Positions 8,097-14,782 are shown, counted from the stretch's first letter. The stretch is DNA of 19,076 nucleotides from Alphaproteobacteria bacterium (GCA_028281075.1 JANQKO010000132.1:1-19076); one strand, 5' to 3'. The notes: generated from the sequence alone by a model not told the origin. Made by a program: numbers and translations.

Positions 8097-10022
8097 ATGA
8101 CGCGCCGGCGTCCCGCGCGCGCGCAGGCCGGCGGCGCCGCGCGGCTGACCCGTGTGTTGCCGTTCGACAACGCCGATCAGATCGACAGCACCGTCGACAT
8201 CGCCGAGGTGCGGCGCGAGCAGATGATCTCGCTCAGCCGCCAGACGCCGATCAACGCGATGGTCTGCATGGGCATTTCAATCGCCGCCGGGATCGTGCTC
8301 TGGAACAACGCGCCGCCGGTCCGCATCGTCGGCTGGATGGTCGTGGTCTGGGGACTGTCGCTGCTGCTGCTCGACAACTGGCGGCGGTATCGCCACCGGC
8401 AGCCGCGCGGCGTCAGCGAACGCGGGCCCCGCAAGGCGACGGTCTCGTCGCTGCTGCACGGCCTGACCTGGGGCAGCACGATCGTGCTGTTCTTCCCGTC
8501 CGTGCCGGAAACCCACCAGTTGATGCTGATCATCATCGTGACCGGCATGTCGGCCGGCGCCTCGACGACGCTGGCGGCCGTGCCGGCCGCCGCCGCGGCC
8601 TTCATCCTGGGCTGCCTGCTGCCCGGCATCGGCTATTTCTTCGTCCAGGATGCCCCGGTCTATCTGGCCATCGCCACGATGGGCCTGATCCTGATGCTGG
8701 CCATGCTGATGTCGACGCGCCACGTCTACACGTCGTTCATCGACAGCATCCGCACCAAGATGGAAAACGCCGCCCTGCTGGCGCAATTCCAGAACGAGCG
8801 CAGCGAATGGCTGCAGATCTCGGACACCTCGGAGGCCTTCGCGCTGTTCGACGCCGACGACCGGCTGCTGCTGTGGAACGAGAATTACCGGCGCATGCTG
8901 TCGCTGCCGGCGGCGGCCATGACGCGCGGCGCCGAACGCCGGCCGCTGCTACGCCTGGCCGCGGCGCCGGCCGACGGGCGACATCCCGACGACTGGATCG
9001 AGACCCAGTTGCGCCTGCACGAGACGCCGGGAGAGCCCGTCATCGGGCAGCTCTCGAACGGCCGCTGGCTGCGCAGCAGCGCCCGCCGCACCGAGAACGG
9101 CCGCACCGTGTCGATCCATGTCGACATCACCGAGCTCAAGGACCGCGAGAACGCGCTGCTGCAGGCGCACCAGGAGCTGGCCCGGCGCTCGGCCGAGGTG
9201 CAGTCGGCCTACGACCAGCTCGAGGACCAGCACCGCAAGCTGGAGCAGGCGCGCCAGCACCTGATCGCCGCCCGCGACGAGGCGCTGCGGGCGAACTGGG
9301 CCAAATCCGAGTTCCTCGCCAACATGAGCCACGAGCTGCGTACGCCGCTGAACACCGTGCTCGGCTTCTCGCAGGTCATGGAAAGCGAGATGTTCGGGCC
9401 GCTGGGGAACGCGCGCTATGCCGAATACGCGAAGAACATCTACGACAGCGGCGCGCACCTCCTGGAGCTGATCAACGACATCCTCGACCTCTCCAAGGTC
9501 GAGGCCGGCAAGCTGGAGCTGTCGCGCCAGCCGGTGCGCATGAACGACCTGATCGCCGCCTGCCGTCCGCTCGTCATGGGCGAGGCGCAGCGCGCCGGCG
9601 TCCGGCTGGTGTTCCAGGGCGACTGCGAGACCTGGCCGACGCTCGGCGCCGACGAAACCAAGCTCAAGCAGATCCTGCTGAACCTGTTATCGAACGCGAT
9701 CAAGTTCACGCCGCGCGACGGCAGCGTGTCGCTGACCACCCGGCGCGCGCCCGGGGGTGATTTCGAATTCGCCGTCTCGGACACCGGCATCGGCATGCGG
9801 TCCGAGGACATTCCGAAGGTGCTGGAGCCGTTCCAGCGGCTGGAGTCCGCGCACAACACCAAGTATCCGGGCACCGGCCTCGGCCTGCCGCTGTCGAAGG
9901 CATTGATCGAGCTGCATGACGGCAGCCTGCGGATCGAGAGCACGCTTGGCCGGGGCACGACCGTCACGGCGGCGCTGCCGGCCGCGGCCGCGCTCGATAC
10001 CAAGGCGCAGCACGAGGCCTGA
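8097..10022 (+). CDS. Membrane sensor histidine kinase with PAS domain (PleC/DivJ-like), orphan
   Basis: The product has 641 residues from ATG 8097; GTG 8055 would add 14, and neither start has a clear ribosome site. Six hydrophobic helices span about residues 52-206, followed by a PAS-type sensor domain (about 235-350, FALFDADDRLLLWNENYRRM). A coiled coil (about 350-398) leads to the HisKA domain with the H-box FLANMSHELRTPLN (phosphoacceptor H412) and the PleC-like tail LLELINDILDLSKVEAGKLE. The HATPase domain has the N-box LKQILLNLLSNAIKF, the G1 box VSDTGIGM, the F-box EPFQRLE and the G2 box GTGLGLPLSKALIE. There is no receiver domain. It autophosphorylates and passes phosphate to a response regulator at the inner membrane; the signal is unknown. 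No regulator gene adjoins it. Confidence 0.93.
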   Translation: MTRRRPARAQAGGAARLTRVLPFDNADQIDSTVDIAEVRREQMISLSRQTPINAMVCMGISIAAGIVLWNNAPPVRIVGWMVVVWGLSLLLLDNWRRYRHRQPRGVSERGPRKATVSSLLHGLTWGSTIVLFFPSVPETHQLMLIIIVTGMSAGASTTLAAVPAAAAAFILGCLLPGIGYFFVQDAPVYLAIATMGLILMLAMLMSTRHVYTSFIDSIRTKMENAALLAQFQNERSEWLQISDTSEAFALFDADDRLLLWNENYRRMLSLPAAAMTRGAERRPLLRLAAAPADGRHPDDWIETQLRLHETPGEPVIGQLSNGRWLRSSARRTENGRTVSIHVDITELKDRENALLQAHQELARRSAEVQSAYDQLEDQHRKLEQARQHLIAARDEALRANWAKSEFLANMSHELRTPLNTVLGFSQVMESEMFGPLGNARYAEYAKNIYDSGAHLLELINDILDLSKVEAGKLELSRQPVRMNDLIAACRPLVMGEAQRAGVRLVFQGDCETWPTLGADETKLKQILLNLLSNAIKFTPRDGSVSLTTRRAPGGDFEFAVSDTGIGMRSEDIPKVLEPFQRLESAHNTKYPGTGLGLPLSKALIELHDGSLRIESTLGRGTTVTAALPAAAALDTKAQHEA

Positions 10023-10048
10023 CCCGACGACGCGGCGATGGCGGCCGG

Positions 10049-10285
10049 TCAGGGCGCGCAGTCGTAGAAGAAACGCACCCGCGCGAAGCCGTCGGGCTCG
10101 GTGTCGGTCAGCTTGGCCCGCCGGCCGAACTGGCCGCAATGGTCGTCCGCGACCAGGTCGGGCGGGCTGCGGGGAAATTCGAACGCGCGCACGGTCACCT
10201 GCGTCTCGCTGCCGTCGACGACCCGCGGTCCACCGCAACCGGCGATCCAGAGGGCCAGGCCGACACACATCAGCGGTCTATGCAT
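10049..10285 (-). CDS. Small putative lipoprotein
   Basis: A 78-residue product. Residues 1-17 are a lipoprotein signal with lipobox I-A-G-C (C17), so the mature protein is expected to be lipid-anchored. The short mature domain has two other cysteines, in DDHCGQFGRRA (C50) and FFYDCAP (C76), which could form a disulfide. This HC-x-x-[FY]-G plus terminal DC pattern is familiar from small alphaproteobacterial lipoproteins of unknown function. GGGAG seven bases before ATG 10285 supports the start. It converges on the kinase gene with a 26-bp gap. Function unknown. Confidence 0.75.
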   Translation of the reverse strand: MHRPLMCVGLALWIAGCGGPRVVDGSETQVTVRAFEFPRSPPDLVADDHCGQFGRRAKLTDTEPDGFARVRFFYDCAP

Positions 10286-10473
10286 CTCGCGCTCCCGATC
10301 CGGGGCGCAGACTACCGCATGGCGCTCGTCCTGGCCAATCGCACGCCGGCCGGCGGACCGGCGCGACGGACCGGCATGGCCACCAAAATGCCACAGAAAT
10401 GGTCGTTGCGATTCCGCGCGCGCCCGCGGCTCAATGTCCCCGCCATTAGCGCCCCCCTCTTCGCGTTAATGGT

Positions 10474-10515
10474 GGCGGCCCGCCTGATTGCCCGAACCTT
10501 AGCAGGCGGGCCGCC
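10474..10515. repeat. Perfect 13-bp inverted repeat
   Basis: Arms ggcggcccgcctg (10474-10486) and caggcgggccgcc (10503-10515) pair exactly around a 16-nt loop. No T-tract follows on either strand. Confidence 0.55.
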
Positions 10516-10531
10516 CGACACGCGTCGTCGG

Positions 10532-10554
10532 GCCTGCCGGCCGGCCCGGCAGGC
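10532..10554. repeat. Perfect 9-bp hairpin next to the 13-bp inverted repeat
   Basis: Arms gcctgccgg (10532-10540) and ccggcaggc (10546-10554) with a 5-nt loop, 16 bp from the previous inverted repeat. Paired GC hairpins of this kind resemble repetitive extragenic palindromes, but copy number elsewhere in the genome cannot be seen here. Confidence 0.4.
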
Positions 10555-10782
10555 GCCGCGATTCGTCGTCTGCCGCAATTTCCGCACATTTGTCGGCTAT
10601 CAAGGTCCGGCCAGGCGGAATCTTCGACGGAAATCACCTGGTTTTGATCGAATTCGCCGCCGGTAAATGTTCCGGTTCCTGGGACCGATTGCCGAAAAGC
10701 ACCGGAACCTGGAAGTAATGCCAGGCATGGCCGCCGGGACTGTGTCGAATCTGCCGCAGGCCGGTCGGAAACATGGGCGGTC

Positions 10783-10798
10783 TGTGACTTCGATCACT
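10783..10798. promoter_or_regulatory. CRP-like palindrome upstream of small acidic protein gene
   Basis: TGTGA-cttcga-TCACT matches the CRP consensus TGTGA-N6-TCACA at 9 of 10 fixed positions. Its centre is 53 bp upstream of ATG 10844, a distance compatible with activation at about -41.5 if transcription starts near 10832. No strong -10 is visible. Confidence 0.45.
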
Positions 10799-10843
10799 TT
10801 CGAACGGCCATACCGTGACCATCTTAAGCGCGAGGAAACGGCC

Positions 10844-11053
10844 ATGGTCGTAGCGAGGGCTCCGATGATCACACCCAATCCGCAACCGGCGCTGAAGAAT
10901 GTCCCGGCCTCTCCGGTGGACCAGGCTGTCGCCCGGACGGTCGAGGCGAAGCCGGACACCGCCGCGCACGAGGCGATGGAGATGACGTGGGAAGGGTTCG
11001 ACGACCTGCTTGACGACCTTCCCGAGGATTTCAACGGCATCCTGGTCTACTGA
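10844..11053 (+). CDS. Small acidic protein of unknown function
   Basis: A 69-residue product from ATG 10844, chosen because GAGGAAAC lies directly upstream with proper spacing; a longer frame to 10667 has no such site. The N-terminal half is rich in Ala, Pro and Val (ARAPMITPNPQPALKNVPAS). The C-terminal part is strongly acidic with a hydrophobic tail (MTWEGFDDLLDDLPEDFNG, then ILVY). No signal peptide or membrane segment. I do not recognise the family. It stands alone on the plus strand, with a CRP-like site upstream, and precedes the left edge of the HipBA island. Confidence 0.55.
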   Translation: MVVARAPMITPNPQPALKNVPASPVDQAVARTVEAKPDTAAHEAMEMTWEGFDDLLDDLPEDFNGILVY

Positions 11054-11183
11054 CCTTATCCGGGCCGGTCGGCACCGACAGACGAATTCCCCCATTCCGG
11101 CCCGCCGCCGGCGGTGGCGCCGTGACAAGTTGGTGGCAGCCCGCGGGACACGGCGGCTGCCCGCTCGGGATTCCCTAATCTAT

Positions 11184-11202
11184 TAGGGACTGTCCCAACT
11201 AG
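11184..11202 (+). repeat. TAGGGAC-type repeat, left copy
   Basis: The 19 bases tagggactgtcccaactag contain a gggac-t-gtccc palindrome. They align with the 19 bases at 13570-13588 with a few differences, in the same orientation. Confidence 0.5.
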
Positions 11203-11205
11203 CTT

Positions 11206-11239
11206 CGCGCGGCCGTGAAGAAAGCGCCGGAGGCCCACC
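11206..11239 (+). repeat. 34-bp direct repeat flanking the hipBA module, left copy
   Basis: Bases 11206-11229 (cgcgcggccgtgaagaaagc, then gccg) are identical to 13490-13513, and the match continues imperfectly for 10 more bases (11230-11239 against 13514-13523). The copies are 2.28 kb apart in the same orientation, one on each side of hipBA. Confidence 0.75.
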
Positions 11240-11388
11240 CCAATCGATTAGAAATTGCCCTATACGCGGTATGAGCGGGTCGACATGCTCTTCTCGCTCG
11301 ATTCTCATTTAATGAAATCCAGCACAGACTGAGCCACTGTATGCGCCCTGATGACATTCGATATTTATGATATGTGAAAATATATCGT

Positions 11389-11407
11389 TATGGATTTTTG
11401 ATCCATA
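11389..11407. promoter_or_regulatory. Candidate HipB operator: perfect 7-5-7 palindrome
   Basis: The sequence tatggat-ttttg-atccata is a perfect 7-bp inverted repeat with a 5-nt spacer, 79 bp before the hipB start. E. coli HipB binds palindromes upstream of its own operon (TATCC-N8-GGATA), so autoregulation through this different site is plausible but inferred. A looser cgatat/atatcg pair lies just upstream (11369-11387). Confidence 0.5.
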
Positions 11408-11485
11408 TTTTTAGACCGAAACCTGGAATCTTTCATTCTGTTTGATCTATTTTGATATATCTGAATGTATTGAAAATATAGAATT

Positions 11486-12100
11486 ATGCATCAAATGAAC
11501 TACGCGACCGAACATATCGCCAAGGCCTTGAAGGACGCTCGGGAAAGCAAGGGCCTCTCTCAGCGTGCGCTGAGTGAGAAGGCCGGCGTGCCGCAGGGAC
11601 ATATCTCGAAGATCGAAAACAACGCTGTCGATCTCAGGCTCTCCAGCCTTGTGTCGCTGGCCCGGGCGCTGGATCTGGAACCAACGCTCGTCCCGCGCAA
11701 AGCCGTGCCTGCTGTACAGTCAATCGCCCGCAGCAACATTAGCCGTAGTGCGCACGACACTCAGGCAGCACAAGCGGCAGCCAAAGAGCTGACCCGTCTT
11801 CAAAACATAATTGCCCGCGCGAGCAAGACCCACCCCAACATCGATGAATTCACACAACTTCAGCGTCAGGCGCGGAAGCTACAGCATTTTCCGTTAGCTA
11901 AGCCTCATCTTGACGCTCTGCGTGCCACCAGAAAGACCGTCAAGCAATTCCGGGACAATGCGGAGAGCCTGAATGCCATCCGCAAGCATGCTCTACAGCT
12001 TCGAAACATGCGCAATGCCCTGGCACACGCTTCGGCCGATACCCCGCCAACAGATCTTGTGCGGCCAGCCTATGGTCTGGACGAGGACGATCATGGCTGA
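11486..12100 (+). CDS. hipB: HipB-like antitoxin/repressor with long C-terminal extension
   Basis: A 204-residue product. Residues about 8-70 form an XRE-type helix-turn-helix: KALKDARESKGLSQRALSEK, then AGVPQGHISKIENN, then LSSLVSLARALDLEPTLVPR. Classical HipB is under 100 residues; here about 130 extra residues follow, helical in character and rich in Arg, Gln and Leu. They end in the acidic YGLDEDDHG. By family, it should repress its own operon and neutralise HipA. ATG 11486 is taken; ATG 11495 is an alternative, and neither has a clear ribosome site. It overlaps hipA by 8 bases (ATGGCTGA), which implies translational coupling. GC is lower than that of flanking genes. The role of the extension is unknown. 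Confidence 0.88.
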   Translation: MHQMNYATEHIAKALKDARESKGLSQRALSEKAGVPQGHISKIENNAVDLRLSSLVSLARALDLEPTLVPRKAVPAVQSIARSNISRSAHDTQAAQAAAKELTRLQNIIARASKTHPNIDEFTQLQRQARKLQHFPLAKPHLDALRATRKTVKQFRDNAESLNAIRKHALQLRNMRNALAHASADTPPTDLVRPAYGLDEDDHG

Positions 12101-13313
12101 TGTTTCCGTCCTCGACGTTCTGCTCTACGACGAGCCAATCGGTACATTGACCCGCGTGAGCGGGGACCGGACGCTCTTTGCCTTCAACGACGCCTATGTC
12201 GCTGATGAAAACAGGCCGATCCTGGGCCTGTCGTTCAAGGACCGGCTTGACGCGTTGATTACCGACTTCAGGCCCACGCAAACGAACGTCATGCCGTTCT
12301 TCTCCAACCTTCTGCCCGAAGGGCGAATGCGCACTTATCTGGCAGAACGCGCCGGCGTTAATCCGGCGCGTGAGTTTTTCCTGCTTTGGGTACTCGGTCT
12401 GGACCTGGCCGGCGCGATCACCATCAAGCCTGCCGATGGCGAGGCATGGCCTCCCGATACCGGAGAGGGTGTTGGTGATCAGGACGAGGATCACCGGGAG
12501 AACGCCCTGCGGTTCTCCCTGGCAGGCGTTCAACTCAAGTTTTCCGCGATTGAGGAAGCCAAGGGAGGGCTGACCATTCCGGCAAAAGGTATCGGCGGGT
12601 CCTGGATCGTCAAGTTGCCGTCCCGTGAGTTCGATGGCATTCCCGAGAATGAATACGCCATGATGACACTCGCCCGAATGATCGGCATCGATGTCCCGGC
12701 GATCCGGCTGATCGATATCCAGGCGCTCAGGAACCTGCCGAAGGGAATCGACACCCTCAAGGGACAAGCTCTCGCCATCGAGCGGTTCGATCGCCTCTCA
12801 GATGGCAGCGCCGTTCACATTGAGGACTTCGCGCAAGTATTCGATATCTATCCCGACGCCAAATACAAAAGAGCCAGTGCCCGCAACATTGCCCATGTGA
12901 TTGGCGCGGAAGGCGGTGAAGCCGACATCGCCGAATTTATCCGGCGCCTGACGTTCAACACCCTGATCGGCAATGCCGATATGCACCTGAAGAACTGGTC
13001 CTTGATATACCCCGACCGGCGGACGGCAGCGCTCGCCCCGGCATATGATTTCGTATCGACCATTCCCTATATGGCCGATCGCACCGCGGCATTGAATTTC
13101 AGCCGGACCAAGCGGTTTGACGAATTCTCCGAGGATGAATTGTCACATCTCGCGGCCAAGGCTCTGCTTCCCGAAAAGCTCGTGCTTGATATCGCGCGCG
13201 AAACCGTTGAGCGGTTTCATCAGACCTGGCGGGCGGAGGCGGCCAATCTTCCATTGAGCCGCAACATCATCGAAACGATCGAAGCTCACTTGAAAACGAT
13301 TCCGATTGCTTGA
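12093..13313 (+). CDS. hipA: HipA-family toxin, serine/threonine kinase
   Basis: A 406-residue product close to full length (E. coli HipA is 440). The N-terminal HipA subdomain (about 1-110) ends in FFLLWVLGLDLAGAITI. The central kinase loop motif RFSLAGVQLKFS contains S142, equivalent to the regulatory autophosphorylated serine of E. coli HipA (S150). The catalytic segment LIGNADMHLKNWSLIY carries D296 and N301, and LAPAYDFVST carries the metal-binding D319. All key residues are intact, so the kinase looks functional. HipA phosphorylates glutamyl-tRNA synthetase in E. coli, halting translation; targets of other members vary, so the target here is unknown. The start at 12093 overlaps the end of hipB; the frame is open 40 codons further but that part lies inside hipB. 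GC is lowered (12841-12900 counts 50%). Confidence 0.95.
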   Translation: MADVSVLDVLLYDEPIGTLTRVSGDRTLFAFNDAYVADENRPILGLSFKDRLDALITDFRPTQTNVMPFFSNLLPEGRMRTYLAERAGVNPAREFFLLWVLGLDLAGAITIKPADGEAWPPDTGEGVGDQDEDHRENALRFSLAGVQLKFSAIEEAKGGLTIPAKGIGGSWIVKLPSREFDGIPENEYAMMTLARMIGIDVPAIRLIDIQALRNLPKGIDTLKGQALAIERFDRLSDGSAVHIEDFAQVFDIYPDAKYKRASARNIAHVIGAEGGEADIAEFIRRLTFNTLIGNADMHLKNWSLIYPDRRTAALAPAYDFVSTIPYMADRTAALNFSRTKRFDEFSEDELSHLAAKALLPEKLVLDIARETVERFHQTWRAEAANLPLSRNIIETIEAHLKTIPIA

Positions 13314-13489
13314 ATACGGTTTCGTTCGCAAGCGGCGCGGCTTGCCCGGGTTGGCATTTGTTTGCCTGGCGCTATTCGGCCGGCCGGATTGTCGCAGGGT
13401 ATTTCAAGGCAGCAGTTCGCCGATACGGTCGTGCCCAAGCAAAAGTCCGGGCAATTCGTCATCAATCCCGAAACACGGTCATGCCGGCC

Positions 13490-13523
13490 CGCGCGGCCGT
13501 GAAGAAAGCGCCGAAAGCCCGCC
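13490..13523 (+). repeat. 34-bp direct repeat flanking the hipBA module, right copy
   Basis: The first 24 bases equal the left copy at 11206-11229 exactly, and the last 10 match imperfectly. The copy is embedded between two gtcatgccgg strings (13479-13488 and 13531-13540). Confidence 0.75.
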
Positions 13524-13569
13524 TGCCATTGTCATGCCGGCGGGGTGATTTGTTCGCACGGGAAATTGA

Positions 13570-13588
13570 TAGGGACACTCCCCAATAG
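13570..13588 (+). repeat. TAGGGAC-type repeat, right copy
   Basis: The 19 bases tagggacactccccaatag resemble the left copy at 11184-11202 in the same orientation. Order relative to the 34-bp repeat is reversed compared with the left side, so the two repeats do not form one simple duplicated block. Confidence 0.45.
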
Positions 13589-13600
13589 ATCAAAAGGGGT

Positions 13601-13630
13601 TCCGCCCGCGGCCGGGCGACCGCGGGCGGA
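13601..13630. terminator. GC hairpin downstream of hipA, possible terminator
   Basis: An 11-bp perfect stem (13601-13611 with 13620-13630) encloses an 8-nt loop. It lies 288 bp after hipA and has no T-tract, so intrinsic termination is doubtful. Confidence 0.35.
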
Positions 13631-13910
13631 TGTCGGAAACTCAGGTTACTATCGGGAGGGACATGACTATCACTAGGGACAGTGATGACATGGTGAACCG
13701 ATATGGTTAACAAATCGTAAACGCCTGCCCAAAAAAAGACTCAGCCAAAAAAAAGTGGCGGAATGCCGTCAACACCCCCGTCATCAGCCGCCCACGCGCC
13801 TGTTTTCAACGGCTGGCAGGTTAACCTTAATTTAGTTCAGGAATGTCACGCTGGCGCCATCACACTGGGGTCCGGCATCCGCGCCGGATGCAAATTCAGG
13901 CGCACCACCC

Positions 13911-14012
13911 GTGGAACCACCGAAGGTCCGACGCAAGCTGCAGATCGCCGTGTTGCTGGCGCTGTGGCTGGCCTCGGTCGGCGGCCTGATCCTGCTGTAC
14001 ATATCCGGCTGA
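13911..14012 (+). CDS. Possible 33-residue single-TM peptide
   Basis: A GTG-started frame encodes a short basic N-terminus (EPPKVRRKLQ) followed by a hydrophobic stretch (IAVLLALWLASVGGLILLYI, then SG and stop). This topology fits a membrane-inserted small protein. No ribosome site is visible before the GTG, and no in-frame ATG lies near. A 7-bp hairpin (13875-13891) lies just upstream. It could be a genuine small protein, a fragment of a decayed gene, or chance. It is not recognised as any known family. Confidence 0.35.
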   Translation: MEPPKVRRKLQIAVLLALWLASVGGLILLYISG

Positions 14013-14130
14013 GAGATCGGGAGGAGGCGGGCGGGAGCGCGCGACCGACAGACGGCCAGGCCAAAGGGGGAGTGGGGGTTCCTTTCACCCGGCCGGCCGG
14101 CCCGATGCCCATGGTCTCCCGCCGCGCCAT

Positions 14131-14149
14131 ATGAACGACAGACGTTCAT
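14131..14149. promoter_or_regulatory. Perfect 7-5-7 palindrome, TetR-operator-like
   Basis: The sequence atgaacg-acaga-cgttcat is a perfect 7-bp inverted repeat with a 5-nt spacer. Its size and symmetry fit a homodimeric helix-turn-helix repressor such as a TetR-family member. The nearest downstream gene is the DUF1127 gene, 304 bp away, so its target is unclear. Confidence 0.4.
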
Positions 14150-14452
14150 CTCTCGTGCTGCGGGGGCCGCGACGACGCCCCGCGCCGGTCCACAGGTAAG
14201 CCGGCCCGATTTCCGCTTTGTGTCCGGCGGGGCCGATTTAGGTTTCAATTGTTTCAGCGCCACCGCGGCAAGGCCGGAAATCGCCGCGAAAACCCGCCAC
14301 CGACGGCGGCGCCCGGGCGTCCGCCAGGGCCGCCGCGAAACATCTGATACCAAAATCCCGGAATCGGGAAATCCACCTGAAATCCGCCCACCCTATCTGA
14401 ATGGCCGCAGGAGACGTGCGGCAGGTCCGCACATGACGAGGAGAGCAAGATC

Positions 14453-14782
14453 ATGTCCGCCGACTTCCATACCGGCCATAACGGCAACGGCAGCGGCAAC
14501 GGCGCGGCGCGGATCCCGTTCATGGAGCTGGTGGCGCCGTTTCAATTCATCGCCGACGGCCTGGTCGCCGGCCTGAACTACGCCACCGACGCCGCGTTCA
14601 GCGCCCTGCGCGATGCCGCGCGGCGGCGCCGGGCGCGTCAGACGGTCGACCGGCTGCGACGGCTCGACAACCACATGCTGCGCGACATCGGCATCGACCG
14701 CAGCGACATATCGCGGATCGGCCTGGAGGCCAGCAACGCCGACGACGGCGTCTGGCGGCACCCGGGACGGACCGGCAGATAA
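14453..14782 (+). CDS. DUF1127 domain protein
   Basis: A 109-residue product. The conserved DUF1127 segment is C-terminal: RRRARQTVDRLRRLDNHMLR followed by DIGIDRSDI (about residues 58-85), an arginine-rich helical motif. A Gly/Asn-rich start (HNGNGSGNG) and a hydrophobic amphipathic middle (MELVAPFQFIADGLVAGLNY) precede it, an N-terminal extension compared with the smallest family members of about 50 residues. Some small alphaproteobacterial DUF1127 proteins are reported to bind RNA and to affect phosphate, carbon and stress responses; a role here is inferred only. The start has a good ribosome site (GAGGAGAG). The response regulator gene follows 122 bp later on the same strand. Confidence 0.88.
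   Translation: MSADFHTGHNGNGSGNGAARIPFMELVAPFQFIADGLVAGLNYATDAAFSALRDAARRRRARQTVDRLRRLDNHMLRDIGIDRSDISRIGLEASNADDGVWRHPGRTGR

Larger units (their letters stand above)
10286..10843. other. 558-bp gap with two hairpins and a CRP-like site
   Basis: No convincing gene is seen. It holds two adjacent perfect hairpins (10474-10515 and 10532-10554), a 7-bp inverted repeat gttccgg/ccggaac (10669-10708), and a CRP-like palindrome (10783-10798). A frame upstream of the 10844 gene extends to 10667, but that part looks non-coding and the better ribosome site belongs to 10844. Confidence 0.55.
11054..11485. other. Left boundary of the HipBA island and AT-rich promoter region
   Basis: Composition changes sharply here: GC-rich to about 11300, then 11341-11480 has only about 29% GC by hand count. 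The region holds the left copy of the flanking direct repeats (11184-11239), an imperfect internal repeat of the ATTAG type (caatcgattag at 11241-11251), and the operator-like palindrome at 11389-11407. A possible -35/-10 such as TTGATC (11442-11447) with ATGTAT (11465-11470) is weak. No gene is seen. Confidence 0.6.
13314..14452. other. 1.14-kb gene-poor stretch downstream of hipBA
   Basis: It holds the right copies of the flanking repeats (13490-13523, 13570-13588), a third TAGGGAC (13674-13680) inside an atcact/agtgat inverted repeat, a GC hairpin (13601-13630), two A-runs near 13731 and 13747, a possible 33-residue peptide gene (13911-14012) and a 7-5-7 palindrome (14131-14149). The longer frames in it show no recognisable protein and are probably spurious or decayed. 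The promoter for the DUF1127 gene should lie in its right end, but no clear -35/-10 was found. Confidence 0.55.

Noticed and set aside
13306..13588. Frames of 80 and 92 codons just after hipA
   Set aside because: No ribosome site, no recognisable domain, and they run through the repeat at 13490; probably non-coding or decayed sequence.
13707..13722. CtrA-like site TTAA-N7-TAAAC
   Set aside because: One mismatch to TTAA-N7-TTAAC, but a lone near-match in a locally AT-rich stretch with no gene positioned for it is not enough.
13763..14134. 123-codon plus frame and overlapping minus frames
   Set aside because: Composition is Arg/Ala/Pro-rich without domain features; the competing 33-codon frame is more protein-like.
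14131..14199. 22-codon ATG frame starting at the 7-5-7 palindrome
   Set aside because: No ribosome site and Arg-rich low-complexity product; the ATG is part of the palindrome.
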